Shown here piece after piece: positions 44,590 to 57,383 of a stretch of DNA of 64,000 nucleotides. A program made the position numbers and the translations under genes. Every line of letters begins with the position of its first letter. The stretch's first letter is position 1. The DNA is taken from the NCBI GenBank assembly GCA_009363875.1, contig CM018694.1, positions 2,294,001 through 2,358,000 on the forward strand. Direction: 5' to 3'. Source of the DNA: Mikania micrantha. Taxonomy: Eukaryota > Streptophyta > Magnoliopsida > Asterales > Asteraceae. A model generated the notes under the pieces. The model did no database searches. It was not told the DNA's origin and saw only the letters and a list, made by a program, of their open reading frames with translations.

Positions 44590-47500
44590 TACATTGCACA
44601 TGATATATAAATGAGAAACTGTTAAATGAAAATAGAATTACAAAGTTAAATTACATCAGTTTAGTTCATAATTTAACAATGGAAATATACTATCAACATC
44701 ATAATCCTTCTATCTTGTGTCTGCACAAGATATACAAAATAATCTGTAAAATGATGTCTCAAAAGTATGCAGGTCCAAAAAGCTAGGTCCTCTAATTGGT
44801 ATCCTAGTCCAAAAGTAATAACTCCTTAGTTGACCTGTTCGTCACCTGAGAAGTCATGCAAAAAGATCAAGTCAACACATGGTTGGTGAGTTCATGTAGT
44901 TTTTATAAAAATGAGTTTGAATAACCTGAATGACAACCTTAACCTCACCATTAACCACCTATACCATCCAGTTCAGTATGCTTATATATAGGGCATATGT
45001 AGGGTCGAACTTACCGCCCGCCCAGCCACCGTCCCACCACATACTAAACCACATGATATATTGTTCCTGATAATAATTAAGTGTTTCATCCCACAACAAT
45101 GATTCCATAACATCTGATTCATAGTATTTGATTACCCTGAAAATGTTTACCTTGATTCCCCGAAATGACAACCTTAACCTCACCAACAACCACCTATGCT
45201 ATCCAATCAAGTATGCTTATATATAGGGCATATGTAGGGTCGAACTTACCGCCCGCCCAGCCACCGTCCCACCACATACCGGACTGCTTTGCATATTCTT
45301 GTTAATGATAATTAAGCGTTTCACTCCATTCACCTTCATCTTAGATTTTGATTTCCACAAATTGAAATACCTTTGATTTCTTGAGTTCACCATGTATTCA
45401 TGATTACCCCAAAGCACTTGTAGATATTAATATTAAATGTTTGATTAAATTAATAATCAGTCATTTAAATACAACTAAGACATAAAGATTGGGCCTTTAT
45501 TTGACTCAATCAATTAGACTTAGTTGTTGGTGGGTGTCCAAGTTGTATCCTCTCACACGTGGCCCATATCAGGCATGACCCACAAGGAGTCTACCTGTAT
45601 GCGTCGGGACTTTCATGATGCCCAGATCAGCTTGACCCTTTGGCCTACTGTATGCGTCGGGACTTTAAGCATATCCTTTGATTCTTGAGCTTCTTTGATT
45701 CTCTTGATTTCATATGATAGTTTAAGTTATGCCCATGTAGCTTGACTACAAGAGTCTACTACTGTGACGGGACTTTCCGTGTGTTACACGTGGTCTTGAT
45801 TTACATACAACTGACATCCACCTTAGATTAAGCAATTAATGACTTCATTAGATCTTATTGATTTCATTATTTCAATGATTCACACACGGTTATGATTCCC
45901 ACGATTCCCATGATTCTCTTGATTTTGATCTTTAGAATTCCATGATTTCACCATGATTATAGATTCTTGAGTAGGATCCTTAGTTTACTGATCACACAAT
46001 AGATTTGATTCCATTGATTATGATCTTTAGCTTTAGTTCTTTGGATTTCACTTTGAATTTAGATTCTTGAATTTGAACTCGATGGACTAAGGGTTTATTT
46101 AGAGTTTAGTATTAAAGTATTACTCCAAAGAGTAATTAATTAACCTGTTAGTAATTCTGTTGAGCAATTTCCTAGACAAAAGTCTAGGCATATATACAAA
46201 CAAACATATATAATGCATATAATAAGTAAAAGCATTTACGTAAAACAATTTAAATAAAAAGGTTTACCCATTGGGCTAACCTCGGGCCCATTATTCGACT
46301 TTGATCTTCAAATGGTTTCTTGTTAGTTCTTTGATTAACTAAGCCTAGATAATTTGGATAAATCATCTAGATTAGTTGCACATCCTTATGGATTTTCATA
46401 AAGATTAGATGTTAATCATTCCATCAACACTCAAAACTTATACTAACATTTTGATCCTTTATGCTTTCTCCAATGTTTTGGCCCTGCGTTTATATTCACA
46501 ACCCTTGTTATGGATACTTAAACTAGCCTCTATTGATCTACATCCCTATTGATATATACAACCCAAGTTTGGGTCCCTTAAAGTCATGTGTTGGTTTCTT
46601 ATAAAGGAAAACTCTAATAGGTCTTCTCATGCACGCACACAACATACACTCATGCATGCCATATGTGAATCCCATGCACTCACCCCTTTTATCCACTTGC
46701 ATGATGGCCGACCGAATCACACCCTGGACCGATCGAGTGAACCCATTTGATCGGCTGACCTTTACTTGGGGCCGAATAGGAAGGCCGAAGAGGAGCCTTC
46801 GCCGAATAAGTGCTAGGCCGAATCAGTTGGGTTCGAGTATGAGCCTGGCCGATCGAATGGCGATGGCCGAATAGGTAAGTGGTCGAATGATGGGGCTCAG
46901 ACCGACTAACAAAGGGCGAATGGCTTGGGTCGAAGGAGGGAAAGCCGACCGAATAGAGTTCTTGGCCATTCGGCCGAATGTAGTTTGGGCTCATTCCGTG
47001 AGCTGCACTTGGCCATTCGGCCTGCTCATACTCCACTTCGATGATGGCCTTCCTTCGATCTAGTGACTACCCCAATATGTGAAACAAGTTTCTAACCTAC
47101 CTAGGAGAGGTTTGTGGTGATTCCCTACGGTTTTGAGACTTCAAAATCGGCTAAAGAGATTGGGCGACAAGGAGGGTTTTGAAACCCTAAAAACCGAACA
47201 CAACTCATGGATTTTACCTCGAATCTACCGACTAGAAGCTTAGATCTGTTGTACTTTTGAGTTTTACGGTTGTAAGGGTCGTTTTGACACCAAGATCACC
47301 CGATTTCGTGGAGTATTGAGAGAGATCTAGCTTGAGGTTCTGGTGAGAGAAAGAAGAGAGAGAAAGCTCCGAAAATTTGGGTTTGAGGGCTGGTTGGTGG
47401 TGGTGGTTGAGGCCTTGAATGCCTCATTAAATGGCTTCAAATAACCCGGGTGTGTTCGGGTTCGTTCGGTTTCGCGTAATAAGTCGGTTTTTCGTCGTTT

Positions 47501-48115
47501 TCGTAACGAAACGACAAGGTTTTAAAATAGGATTTATAAAATGATTTAGGTGGTTATTCCTAGTAAATTAACTAAATATCTTTTGTTTATTTCAAATTTA
47601 CAAAATTATTTAATTTACTGTTTAAAATCGAATCGTACGGTCGTCGCGTATATTCGTTCAAATCGTCACCTGTGTGAACACGACGATACTTGTACTTTTT
47701 AATATGGTTTTCTAATTATCGGATATCATTCAGAAGGTTAAAACTTCAGATATATTCGTACAGATCGTCACCTATTCGAATAATCTGTCAATTTAGCATT
47801 CACGTAATGACATCCGTGTTGTTTTGTTCTGTAAACCCTCACATACGTTTATACGTAATAAAATCCTAACAAATAATCACATGATGGTTCTGTAATGCCA
47901 GATAATTATCTGACTGATGAACCATGTTTTCTGAGTTCTGTTTTCTCTCAAATGATTCTGAATTTGCTGTTTGATAACACGAAATGATAACTACATATGA
48001 TATGAACATGACATACATATGAAATACACTGAATTGCGTATAGTTTGTACCTGATTAATGTTCACGTTACTATTGAGATCACCGTTCCGGTGACGTTTCC
48101 GGCACTGATGTTACA
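44590..48115 (-). repeat. 3' LTR of element G (left), truncated
   Basis: It begins TACATTGCACATG, equivalent to position 53088 in the right LTR. About 470-490 bp present in the right LTR (roughly 54765-55230) is missing at about 46262. Two TATA cassettes start at 44935 and 45170. A GGCCGAAT-type cluster is at 46700-47030. Confidence 0.85.
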
Positions 48116-48149
48116 GTCTCCCTTTGTTAGAGAAATTTCGTCCCGAAAT

Positions 48150-50066
48150 TTAAGAGTTGTTATCAGGTACGTCTTCCTCTGTAAACAATTGGGGATACTT
48201 GGACTTCATGTGATCTTCAAGTTCCCAAGTAAACTCAGGCCCACGCTTTGAGTTCCAACGAACCTTGACGATCGGAATACGGCTTCGCCTCAGTTATTTA
48301 ACTTTGCGATCCATAATCTCCAAAGGTTTTTCGATAAAATGTAACTGTTCATCAACTTGAATTTCTTCGATTGGAATGACGAGTGATTTGTCAGCAAGGC
48401 ATTTCTTTAAGTTTGAGACATGAAACACATCATGCACCCCACTGAGTTCATCTGGTAATCTCAGTCTATACGCCACATGACCAATACGCTCGATGATCTC
48501 GAACGGTCCCACATATCGTGGTGCTAACTTGCCTTTCTTTCCAAAGCGTACTACACCTTTCCATGGGGATACCTTCAACATGACACGGTCTCCCACTTGG
48601 AATTCCAACGGCTTGCGCTGTTTGTCGGCGTAGCTCTTTTGTCTGCTTCTTGTAGCTTGTAATCTTTGTTGAATCTGGGCAATCTTGTCAGTAGTCTCCT
48701 GAATAAGCTCTGGCCCGGTTATACGATTATCTCCCACTTCTGTCCAACAGATCGGTGATTGACATTTTTGACCGTATAAAGCCTCGAATGGTGCGCATCC
48801 GATGCTACTATGATAACTGTTGTTGTAGGAGAATTCAATCAGTGGCAAATGAGAATCCCAATTTCCACCGAAATCTAACACACAGGTTCTTAACATATCC
48901 TCTAGGGTCTGAATTGTACGTTCGCTTTGACCGTCCGTTTGTGGATGGTAAGCTGTACTCAGATTCAAGTGTGTCCCTAGAGAATTCTGTAATGATTGCC
49001 AAAACCTTGATGTGAATCTGCTGTCTCTATCAGAAATAATGGACAATGGCACACCGTGGCGTACCACTATCTCATTGATGTACAGTCTCGCCAGTTTATC
49101 CATCGTGAAGGTCTCACGCATTGGCAAGAAGTGAGCAGATTTTGTCAAACGATCAATGATAACCCAAATCGTATCATGACCACTGGAAGTGTGGGGTAGC
49201 TTGGTAATGAAGTCCATAGCTATTTGTTCCCACTTCCAGAGCGGAATCTCAGGCTGTTCCAGTAAACGAGACGGCTTCTGGTGTTCCGCCTTTACCTTCG
49301 CACACGTAAGACATCGACCGACGTACTCGGCTATGTCTTTCTTCATTCCCGGCCACCAATAAAATCCACGTAAGTCTTGGTACATTTTATCGGCGCCTGG
49401 ATGCACAGAGTATTTAGTCTTGTGTGCTTCATCGAAGATAAATCTTCTCAATTCGTCTACTGCCGGAATCCATACACGATCCTGGAAGTAGATCACTCCA
49501 TCAGGCTTAGTCTCAAATTGTTTCTCTACTCCGCAGCCGAGTTCTTTCTTCAAATTTCCTCGGTCGACTGATTCTTGTTGTGCCTGAATTATCTTGTCAC
49601 GTAGGCTTGTCTGCACAGTCATTCCCATTGCTCTGACGTGCAAGGGTTTGACTCGTTCCTTCCAGCTCAAGGCATCAGCTACCACATTCACCTTTCCCGG
49701 ATGGTACTTGATCACGCAATCGTAATCATTTAGAAGTTCAACCCAACGGTGCTGTCGCATGTTGAGTTCCTTCTGATCAAAAATGTGCTGCAAACTCTTG
49801 TGATCAGTAAATATGGTACACTTAGTGCCATTTAGGTAATGTCTCCAAATCTTCAGTGCGAAGATTACAGCTCCCAGTTCAAGATCATGAGTAGTGTAGT
49901 TCTTCTCATGAATCTTTAATTGTCTCGATGCATACGCGATAACTTTGTCCCGTTGCATTAATACACAACCAAGTTCCTAATGGGAAGCATCACAATAAAC
50001 AACAAAGTCATCACAGCCTTCTGGGAGAGATAGGATTGGAGCATCACATAGTTTTTGTTTCAATGT
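48150..50066 (-). pseudogene. Element G: RNase H, integrase and chromodomain
   Basis: RNase H motifs (VIAYASRQLKIHEKNYTTHD, TDHKSLQHIF, LNDYDCVIKYHPGKVNVVAD), then the HHCC region (HPGADKMYQDLRG, CLTCAKVK), an integrase core (WVIIDRLTKSAHF, SDRDSRF, HPQTDGQSERTIQTLEDML), the GPF module and the chromodomain tail. Premature stops: TAG at 49979-49977, where the family has a Gln after CDASH, and TAA at 48296-48294, where the first element in this window has Gln (REVKQL). The chromodomain after it (IPIVKVRWNSK, GPEFTWE) is still legible down to the stop at 48150. Confidence 0.9.
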
Positions 50067-51371
50067 CTAGAAGGCATCTTCTTGTTTCTGCTCCCAGACA
50101 AACGGTTCACTTTTCTGAGTTAGCTTGGTGAGAGGCAAAGCTATTTTAGAGAAGTTTGAGATAAACCTTCTGTAATAACATGCCAATCCCAGAAAAGACC
50201 GTATCTCCGTCAGTGTCTTCGGAGTATTCCAGTTCTTTATCGCCTCGATCTTGGCAGGATCTACGTGTATTCCCTCGCTGTTGACCACATGACCCAGAAA
50301 TTTAACTTCTCTTAGCCAAAATTCACACTTAGAGAATTTGGCATAAAGTTTCTCTTCTTTCAACAACTCCAAGATCTTTCTGAGATGTTCTTCGTGTTCA
50401 GCTTTGCTCTTGGAATAAATCAGTATGTCCTCGATGAAGAGAATGACAAACTGATCTAGATACGGCTTGCACACTCGGTTCATGAGGTCCATGAAAACCG
50501 CGGGTGCATTTGTCAGTCCGAAAGGCATCACCATGAACTCGAAATGCCCATATTTGGTCCGGAACGCCGTCTTCGGTATATCTTCGTCTTGAACTCTGAG
50601 CTGATGATATCCAGACCGCAAGTCAATCTTCGAGAAATATTGGGCTCCTTGCAGCTGGTCAAACAAATCATCAATCCTCGGCAATGGATACCGATTATTG
50701 ATGGTTAGCTTGTTCAACTCTCGGTAGTCTATGCACATTCGGAATGATCCATCTTTCTTCTTCACGAACAAAACCGGAGCTCCCCAAGGTGAGTAGCTCG
50801 GTCTGATGAAACCCTTGTCAAGTAACTCCTGTAACTGGTTTGACAATTCCTACATCTCTGAAGGTGCTAACCTGTAAGGAGATTTAGCAACAGGAGTTGC
50901 TCCAGGAACTAAGTCAATGCGGAACTCTACCGGTCGCGCAGGTGGCAAACCTGGTAGGTCTTCAGGAAATACTTCCGAATACTCTTTCACTACCGGCACA
51001 TCTTGAATCTTTTTCTTGTCCTTCTCCTTTTCCACCACATGAGCCAGGAATGCTACACACTGCTTCTGTAAACACTTACGCGCCTTTATGCAAGAAATGA
51101 TTTTGACACTTCGTTTTGCTTGATCCCCTCTGACTTCCAATACACGATCATTTGGCAATGGGACTCGAAGCAGCTTTTCAGAACAGATGACTTCCACTCG
51201 ATTAGAAGAAAGCCAATCCATTCCAACAATGATGTCGAAACTACCCAACTCCATCGGTATCAAATCGATGGTGAATGTATGACCATTAAGTGTCAATGGG
51301 CAATTCCTGTATACTATGCTAACTGTAACCTGTTTCCCGTTAGCTACTTCTATGATATAAGTGGAGTCTAA
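50067..51371 (-). pseudogene. Element G: protease end and reverse transcriptase
   Basis: It contains DIIVGMDWL (end of aspartic protease), then WGAPVLFVKKKDGSFRMCID, YRELNKLTINNRYPLPRIDD, FSKIDLRSGYHQLR, AFRTKYGHFEFMVMPFGLTN and FIEDILIYSK. The catalytic pair normally reads FIDD or FVDD; here the first Asp is Glu, which should impair polymerisation. Stops: TAG at 50852-50850 and at 50069-50067 (after DAF, usually followed by Gln). Confidence 0.9.
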
Positions 51372-52814
51372 CTATTCCTCTATAGAATCTAGTTGGCATG
51401 CAAAATCGGCAGAGATAAAACTTTGATCCGCACCAGTGTCAAATAGAACAGATGCATAAAAGTCATGTAAGAGAAATGTACCAGTGACCACGTTCGGGTC
51501 TTGGCGTGCAGCTGGAGCTCCTATAACAAAAGCTCTTCCACGGGGTACTGGAACTCCCTGTTGTGCCTTCTTCGGGCAGTTCTTTGCAAAGTGGCCCTGT
51601 TCGCCACAGTTATAGCATCCACCGTTGTTCTGGTTGTTGGGTGGAGGGAGAGCTAAAGCAGCATTGTTGACTGCTTGATTTTGAGTCATCCTGCAATTCT
51701 GGACCCAATGTCCTTTTCTTCCACATCCCGTGTAGTGACGGCAGGGATTGCTTGCAGCATGATGATACTGGCACTTGTTACACAAAGGGTGTGGGCCAGT
51801 ATACTGTTTCTTGTGTACATCCTGCGGTGCCATGGCCACTTGATTGAGCGGAGTAGCCATAGTGTAGTTCTTTATAACCTTCTGTTTCTTCTTCTGGTGT
51901 TGGTGATGATGGGGTTTCTTGAAAGATTCTTCATTTCGCTTGCCAGTGTCAGCCTCTTTCTTCAGAACTCCCGAGGCTACCATCAGATCAGTGAGTTTCC
52001 CAGACAAACTCACAGCAGACTCCACAGTAACAGGGTTTGCTGCAACAACTGAACCCTGAATGCAGGCGGGAAGTCCATCTACATATCTGTCAATCCTCTT
52101 TTCCAGTGTCGGTACCATGTCTGGCACCAATGCTACCAACTCATGATAGCGGGTAGTGTACCCCAGATGATCAGCTCCTTTCATCACATGATTGGACAGT
52201 TCAACTTCCAACCTTTGCAGCTCATTCTTTGGGCAAAATTCATTCCTCAGCAGTGTCTTGAATTCTTCCCATGGCATTGCCATTGCCTCTTCTCTTCCCC
52301 TAGCATTGATCTGTGCGTTCCACCAAGTTAAAGCTCGCTTTTTGAATGATCCAGCAGAGTAGCGAACTTTGTGGTGCTTTGGACAACTGCTAATGTCCAG
52401 AGTAGTCTCCATCTTTTCAATCCATTGGATTAATCCAACAGCTCCTTCAGTACCACTAAAGCTTGGCGGCTTACATCCCACAAAAGACTTGTAGGAGTAG
52501 TGTGATGTATTGCCAGTGTTTACACTGGCTTCCCCTGATGAGTGCCCTGTGTTGTGGCTGTCATTCCGGATACGGTTAAGCATATCCGGTATCACTTCCT
52601 TCAGCTGGTTAGTCAGCTGACTGCTCAGTAAAGTTGCCAAAGCAACAGTAGCAGGATCCAGTATCTGAGTCGCGATCAGGTTTGGAGGTGGAGAGTGTGG
52701 GGGAGGAGGAGGTGGAGGAGGTGGCGGTGGTGAATCAGCTGGTGATGGCGTTGACGAATGTGGAGCTGAACTCTGTGGGGGCGGCACAATAGAAGGGGGT
52801 CTTCTCAGCGGCAT
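51372..52814 (-). pseudogene. Element G: gag and protease start
   Basis: Starting at MPLRRPPS there is a poly-Pro stretch, then the gag core (KVRYSAGSFKKRALTWWNAQ, LRNEFCPKNELQRLEVELSN), CCHC knuckles (CGRKGHWVQNC; CYNCGEQGHFAKNC) and the protease active site LFDTGADQSFI. A TAG at 51374-51372 interrupts the frame inside protease. The proteins homologous to the first 115 codons also appear in fragment C at 6506-6851. Confidence 0.9.
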
Positions 52815-52973
52815 TCTGATCATAACCAAAAGTATATTGGTTAGTGCAATGATCGAATGCAGAAGACACAATGCAAATAAAGTCTTAAGTCATGTGTTCT
52901 CTACATGCAGGGTCCCTAGGTTATAGTCTAGGCCAAACCGTTTAAATAAGTGACCATATTTCTCTATAACCTG

Positions 52974-52985
52974 GCTCTGATACCA
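52974..52985 (-). other. Primer binding site of element G
   Basis: GCTCTGATACCA, three bases from the LTR start TGTCACACC at 52989; same arrangement as element C. Confidence 0.9.
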
Positions 52986-52988
52986 ATC

Positions 52989-55900
52989 TGTCACACCCCG
53001 AGCCGGCGGGCCGGATCGAATGTCCCGTCGGGCGGAAGGTTCCCAGGGCGCGATATCATGAGTGATAATCGGAATGATCAGATTGTTTACATTGCACATG
53101 ATATATAAATGAGAAACTGCTAAATGAAAATAGAATTACAAAGTTAAATTACATCAGTTTAGTTCATAATTTAACAATGTAAATCTACTATCAACATCAT
53201 AATCCTTCTATCTTGTGTCTGCACAAGATATACAAAATAATCTGTAAAATGATGTCTCAAAAGTATGCAGGTCCAAAAAGCTAGGTCCTCTAATAAGTAT
53301 CCTAGTCCAAAAGTAATAACTCCTTAGTTGACCTGTTCGTCACCTAAGAAGTCATGCAAAAAGATCAAGTCAACACATGGTTGGTGAGTTCATGTAGTTT
53401 TTGTAAAAATGAGTTTGAATAACCTGAATGACAACCTTAACCTCACCATTAACCACCTATACCATCCAGTTCAGTATGCTTATATATAGGGCATATGTAG
53501 GGTCGAACTTACCGCCCGCCCAGCCACCGTCCCACCACATACTAAACCACATGATATATTGTTCCCGATGATAATTAAGCGTTTCATCCCACAACATTGA
53601 TTCCATAACATCTGATTCATAGTATTTGATTACCCTGAAAATGTTTACCTTGATTCCCCGAAATGACAACCTTAACCTCACCAACAACCACCTATGCTAT
53701 CCAATCAAGTATGCTTATATATAGGGCATATGTAGGGTCGAACTTACCGCCCGCCCAGCCACCGTCCCACCACATACCGGACTGCTTTGCATATTCTTGT
53801 TAATGATAATTAAGCGTTTCACTCCATTCACCTTCATCTTAGATTTTGATTTCCACAAATTGAAATACCTTTGATTTCTTGAGTTCACCATGTATTCATG
53901 ATTACCCCAAAGCACTTGTAGAAATATAATATTAAATGTTTGATTAAATTAATAATCAGTCATTTAAATACAACTAAGTCATAATGATTGAGCCTTTATT
54001 TGACTCAATCAATTAGACTTAGTTGTTGGTGGGTGTCCAAGTTGTATCCTCTCACACGTGGCCCATATCAGGCATGACCCACAAGGAGTCTACCTGTATG
54101 CGTCGGGACTTTCATGATGCCCATATCAGCTTGACCTTTTGGCCTACTGTATGCGTCGGGACTTTAAGCATATCCTTTGATTCTTGATCTTCTTTGATTC
54201 TCTTGATTTCATTTGATAGTTTAAGTTATGCCCATGTAGCTTGACTACAAGAGTCTACTACTGTGACGGGACTTTCCGTGTGTTACACGTGGTCTTGATT
54301 TACATACAACTGACATCCACCTTAGATTAAGCAATTAATGACTTCATTAGATCTTAATGATTTCATTATTTCAATGATTCACACACGGTTATGATTCCCA
54401 TGATTCACTTGATTCTCTTGATTTTGATCTTTAGAATTCCATGATTTCACCATGATTATAGATTCTTGAGTAGGATCCTTAGTTTACTAATCACACAATA
54501 GATTTGATTCCATTGATTCTGATCTTTAGCTTTAGTTCTTTGGATTTCACTTTGAATTTAGATTCTTGAATTTGAACTCGATGGACTAAGGGTTTATTTA
54601 GAGTTTAGTATTAAAGTATTACTCCTAAGAGTAATTAATTAACCTGTTAGTAATTCTGTTGAGCAATTTCCTAGACAAAAGTCTAGGCATATATACAAAA
54701 AAACATATATAATGCATATAATAAGTAAAAGCATTTACGTAAAACAATTTAAATAAAAAGGTTTACGCATGCTTCTCAGCCCCGCGTTGAAAATAAAAAT
54801 GTTTAGAAAAGGGGCAATGAACTCACATGTGTTGCTCTGTATTGAATTACCACAAAATACGTGCTCGTTGTTGTACCCTATGTCTCTTCGGTTCCTGAGT
54901 TGTTTTAAGAAAATTCGAATACGATGAGTATTTATAATAGACTCCGTATCTAGGGTTTGGTCTCGGTGTGCAACTAAGTGTCCTATGTTACTAATGTGCT
55001 TCTAAGATTTCATCTAACTTAATCCAACTTACTACCCATTAGTAACCCTTATCCCACAATTAATCATCACAAGCCTTTAATTTAAATATTTTTAAGTTAA
55101 TCTACTTTATATTAAACATTAAGTTAAAACCATTTCTTTTAATTTAATAAAGCTTATAAATCATTTTCCTTTATTAAAACATGATGAGTTTTAAGAAAGG
55201 AAATTTACACATGATGGGCTTGGGTTAAGCCCATTGGGCTAACCTCGGGCCCATTATTCGACTTTGATCTTCAAATGATTTCTTGTTAGTTCTTTGATTA
55301 ACTAAGCCTAGATAATTTGGATAAATCATCTAGATTAGTTGCACATCCTTATGGATTTTCATAAAGATTAGATGTTAATCATTCCATCAACACCCAAAAC
55401 TTATACTAACATTTTGATCCTTTATGCTTTCTCCAATGTTTTGGCCCCGCGTTTATATTCACAACCCTTGTTATTGATACTTAAACTAGCCTCTATTGAT
55501 CTACATCCCTATTGATAGATACAACCCAAGTTTGGGTCCCTTAAAGTCATGTGTTGGTTTCTTATAAAGGAAAACTCTAATAGGTCTTCTCATGCACACA
55601 CACAACATACACTCATGCATGCCATACGTGAATCGCATGCACTCACCCCCTTTTATCCACTTGCATGATGGCCGATCGAATCACACCCTGGACCGATCGA
55701 GGGAACCCATTTGATCGGCTGACCCTTACTTGGGGCCGTATAGGAGGGCCGAAAGGGGGTGTGGCTGAAGAGGAGCCTTGGCCGAATAAGTGCTAGGCCG
55801 AATCAGTTAGGTTTGAGTATGAGCCTGGCCGATCGAATGATGATGGCCGAATAGGTAAGTGACTGAATGATGGGGCTCAGACCGACTAACAAAGGGCGAA

Positions 55901-57106
55901 TGGCTTGGGTCGAAGGAGGGAAAGCCGACCGAATGGAGTTCTTGGCCATTCGGCCGAATGAAGTTTGGGCTCATTCTGTGAGCTGCACTTGGCCATTCGG
56001 CCTGCTCATACTCCACTTCGATGATGGCATTCCTTCGATCTAGTGACTACCCCAATATGTGCAACAAGTTTCTAACCTACCTAGGAGAGGTTTGTGGTGA
56101 TTCCCTACGGTTTTGAGACTTTAAAATCGGCTAAAGAGATTAGGCGACAAAAAGGGTTTTGAAACCCTAAAAACCGAACACAAGTCATGGATTTTACCTC
56201 GAATCTACCGACTAGAAGCTTAGATCTGTTGTACTTTTGAGTTCTACGGTTGTAAGGGTCGTTTTGACACCAAGATCACCCGATTTCGTGGAGTATTAAG
56301 AGAGATCTAGCTTGAGGTTCTGGTGAGAGAAAGAAGAGAGAGAAAGCTCCGAAAATTTGGGTTTGAGGGCTGGTTGGTGGTGGTGGTTGAGGCCTTGAAT
56401 GCCTCATTAAATGGCTTCAAATAACCCGGGTGTGTTCGGGTTTGTTCGGTTTCGCTCGGTTTCGCGTAATAAGTCGGTTTTTCGTCGTTTTCGTAACGAA
56501 ACGACAAGGTTTTAAAATAGGATTTATAAAATGATTTTAGGTGGTTATTCCTAGTAAATTAACTAAATCTCTTTTGTTTATTTTATATTTACGAAATTAT
56601 TTAATTTACTGTTTAAAATCGAATCGTACGGTCGTCGCGTATATTCGTTCGAATCGTCACCCGTGTGAACACGACGATAACTGTACTTTTTAATATGGTT
56701 TTCTAATTATCGGATATCATTCAGAACGTTAAAACTTCAGATATATTCGTACAGATCGTCACCTATACGAATAATCTGTCAATTTAGCATTCACGTAACG
56801 ACATCCGTGTTGTTTTGTTCTGTAAACCCTCACATACGTTTATACGTAATAAAATCCTAACACATAATCACATGATGGTTCTGTAATGCCAGATAATTAT
56901 CTGACTGATGAACCGTGTTTTCTGAGTTCTGTTTTCTCTCAAATGATTCTGAATTTGCTGTTTGATAACACGAAATGATAACTACATATGATATGAACAT
57001 GACATACATATGAAATACACTGAATTGCGTATAGTTTGTACCTGATTACTGTTCACGTCACTGTTGAGATCACTGTTCTGGTGACGTTTCCGGCACTGAT
57101 GTTACA
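52989..57106 (-). repeat. 5' LTR of element G (right), complete
   Basis: It is 4,118 bp, from TGTCACACCCC to GATGTTACA. Two TATA cassettes start at 53433 and 53668. A GGCCGAAT-type cluster lies at 55670-56015, and a long pyrimidine patch (minus strand) near 56325-56345. It contains the segment missing from the left LTR. Confidence 0.9.
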
Positions 57107-57383
57107 GTTTTCTCATGAAATTGTTGGCTATCTGATTCCTGTTATTTGTAGACATCAGATCACAACCGATATGTTTTTGTCATTTGTTTTCACTGTTGCT
57201 ATTTCACATGTGTTGTTGTATATCTATATTTCAATTTTTATTGAAATACATACAACTGTTACTTGTTTTCACTAAATTGTTATCACATACTGTTTAACGC
57301 ATAGTATTTACACATAGTAAATAGTGAAAGTACACATACCGTACGGATTTGCTGGACGATATGGTACTAGTTATCACATAAAA

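Larger units (their letters stand above)
44590..57106 (-). mobile_element. Gypsy element G (Tekay-like), degraded, with truncated 3' LTR end
   Basis: In the minus-strand direction the order is 5' LTR 52989-57106, primer binding site, gag, protease, RT, RNase H, integrase, chromodomain, polypurine tract (AACAAAGGGAGAC) and 3' LTR 44590-48115. GTTTT at 44585-44589 and 57107-57111 fits a target duplication in LTR B. The left LTR lacks the outermost 99 bp present in the right LTR. At least five premature stops and a changed RT active site make it non-autonomous. Confidence 0.85.
41313..57378 (-). mobile_element. Gypsy LTR B (about 3.5 kb, solo type) inside the PIF transposase, split by element G
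   Basis: The left end is TGTCACACCCCGAGCCGGCGG at 41313. The right end, GGTACTAGTTATCACA at 57378, is a diverged form of the GGCACTGATGTTACA terminus. Target copies TAGAA (41308-41312) and TAAAA (57379-57383) differ at one base. No primer binding site or internal sequence adjoins either end, so it looks like a solo LTR. It contains one TATA cassette (near 41876), the 29-bp bZIP array and a TATA box at 44164-44169. Confidence 0.72.

Noticed and set aside
44959..45417. Small repeated open frames in the LTR G cassettes (also 53457-53915)
   Set aside because: They follow the tandem TATA cassette and occur in antiparallel LTR DNA with no coding signature.
47196..47205. Telomere-like AAACCCTAAA
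   Set aside because: A single CCCTAAA-type unit within LTR sequence, not an array; the same motif recurs in LTR copies at 43922 and 56165.
57333..57378. Start of the PIF transposase before SIDCMHW (YGFAGRYG reading)
   Set aside because: It resembles the GFPGMLG block by chance; the sequence GGTACTAGTTATCACA aligns better with the LTR B terminus, and the flanking TAAAA matches TAGAA at 41308.
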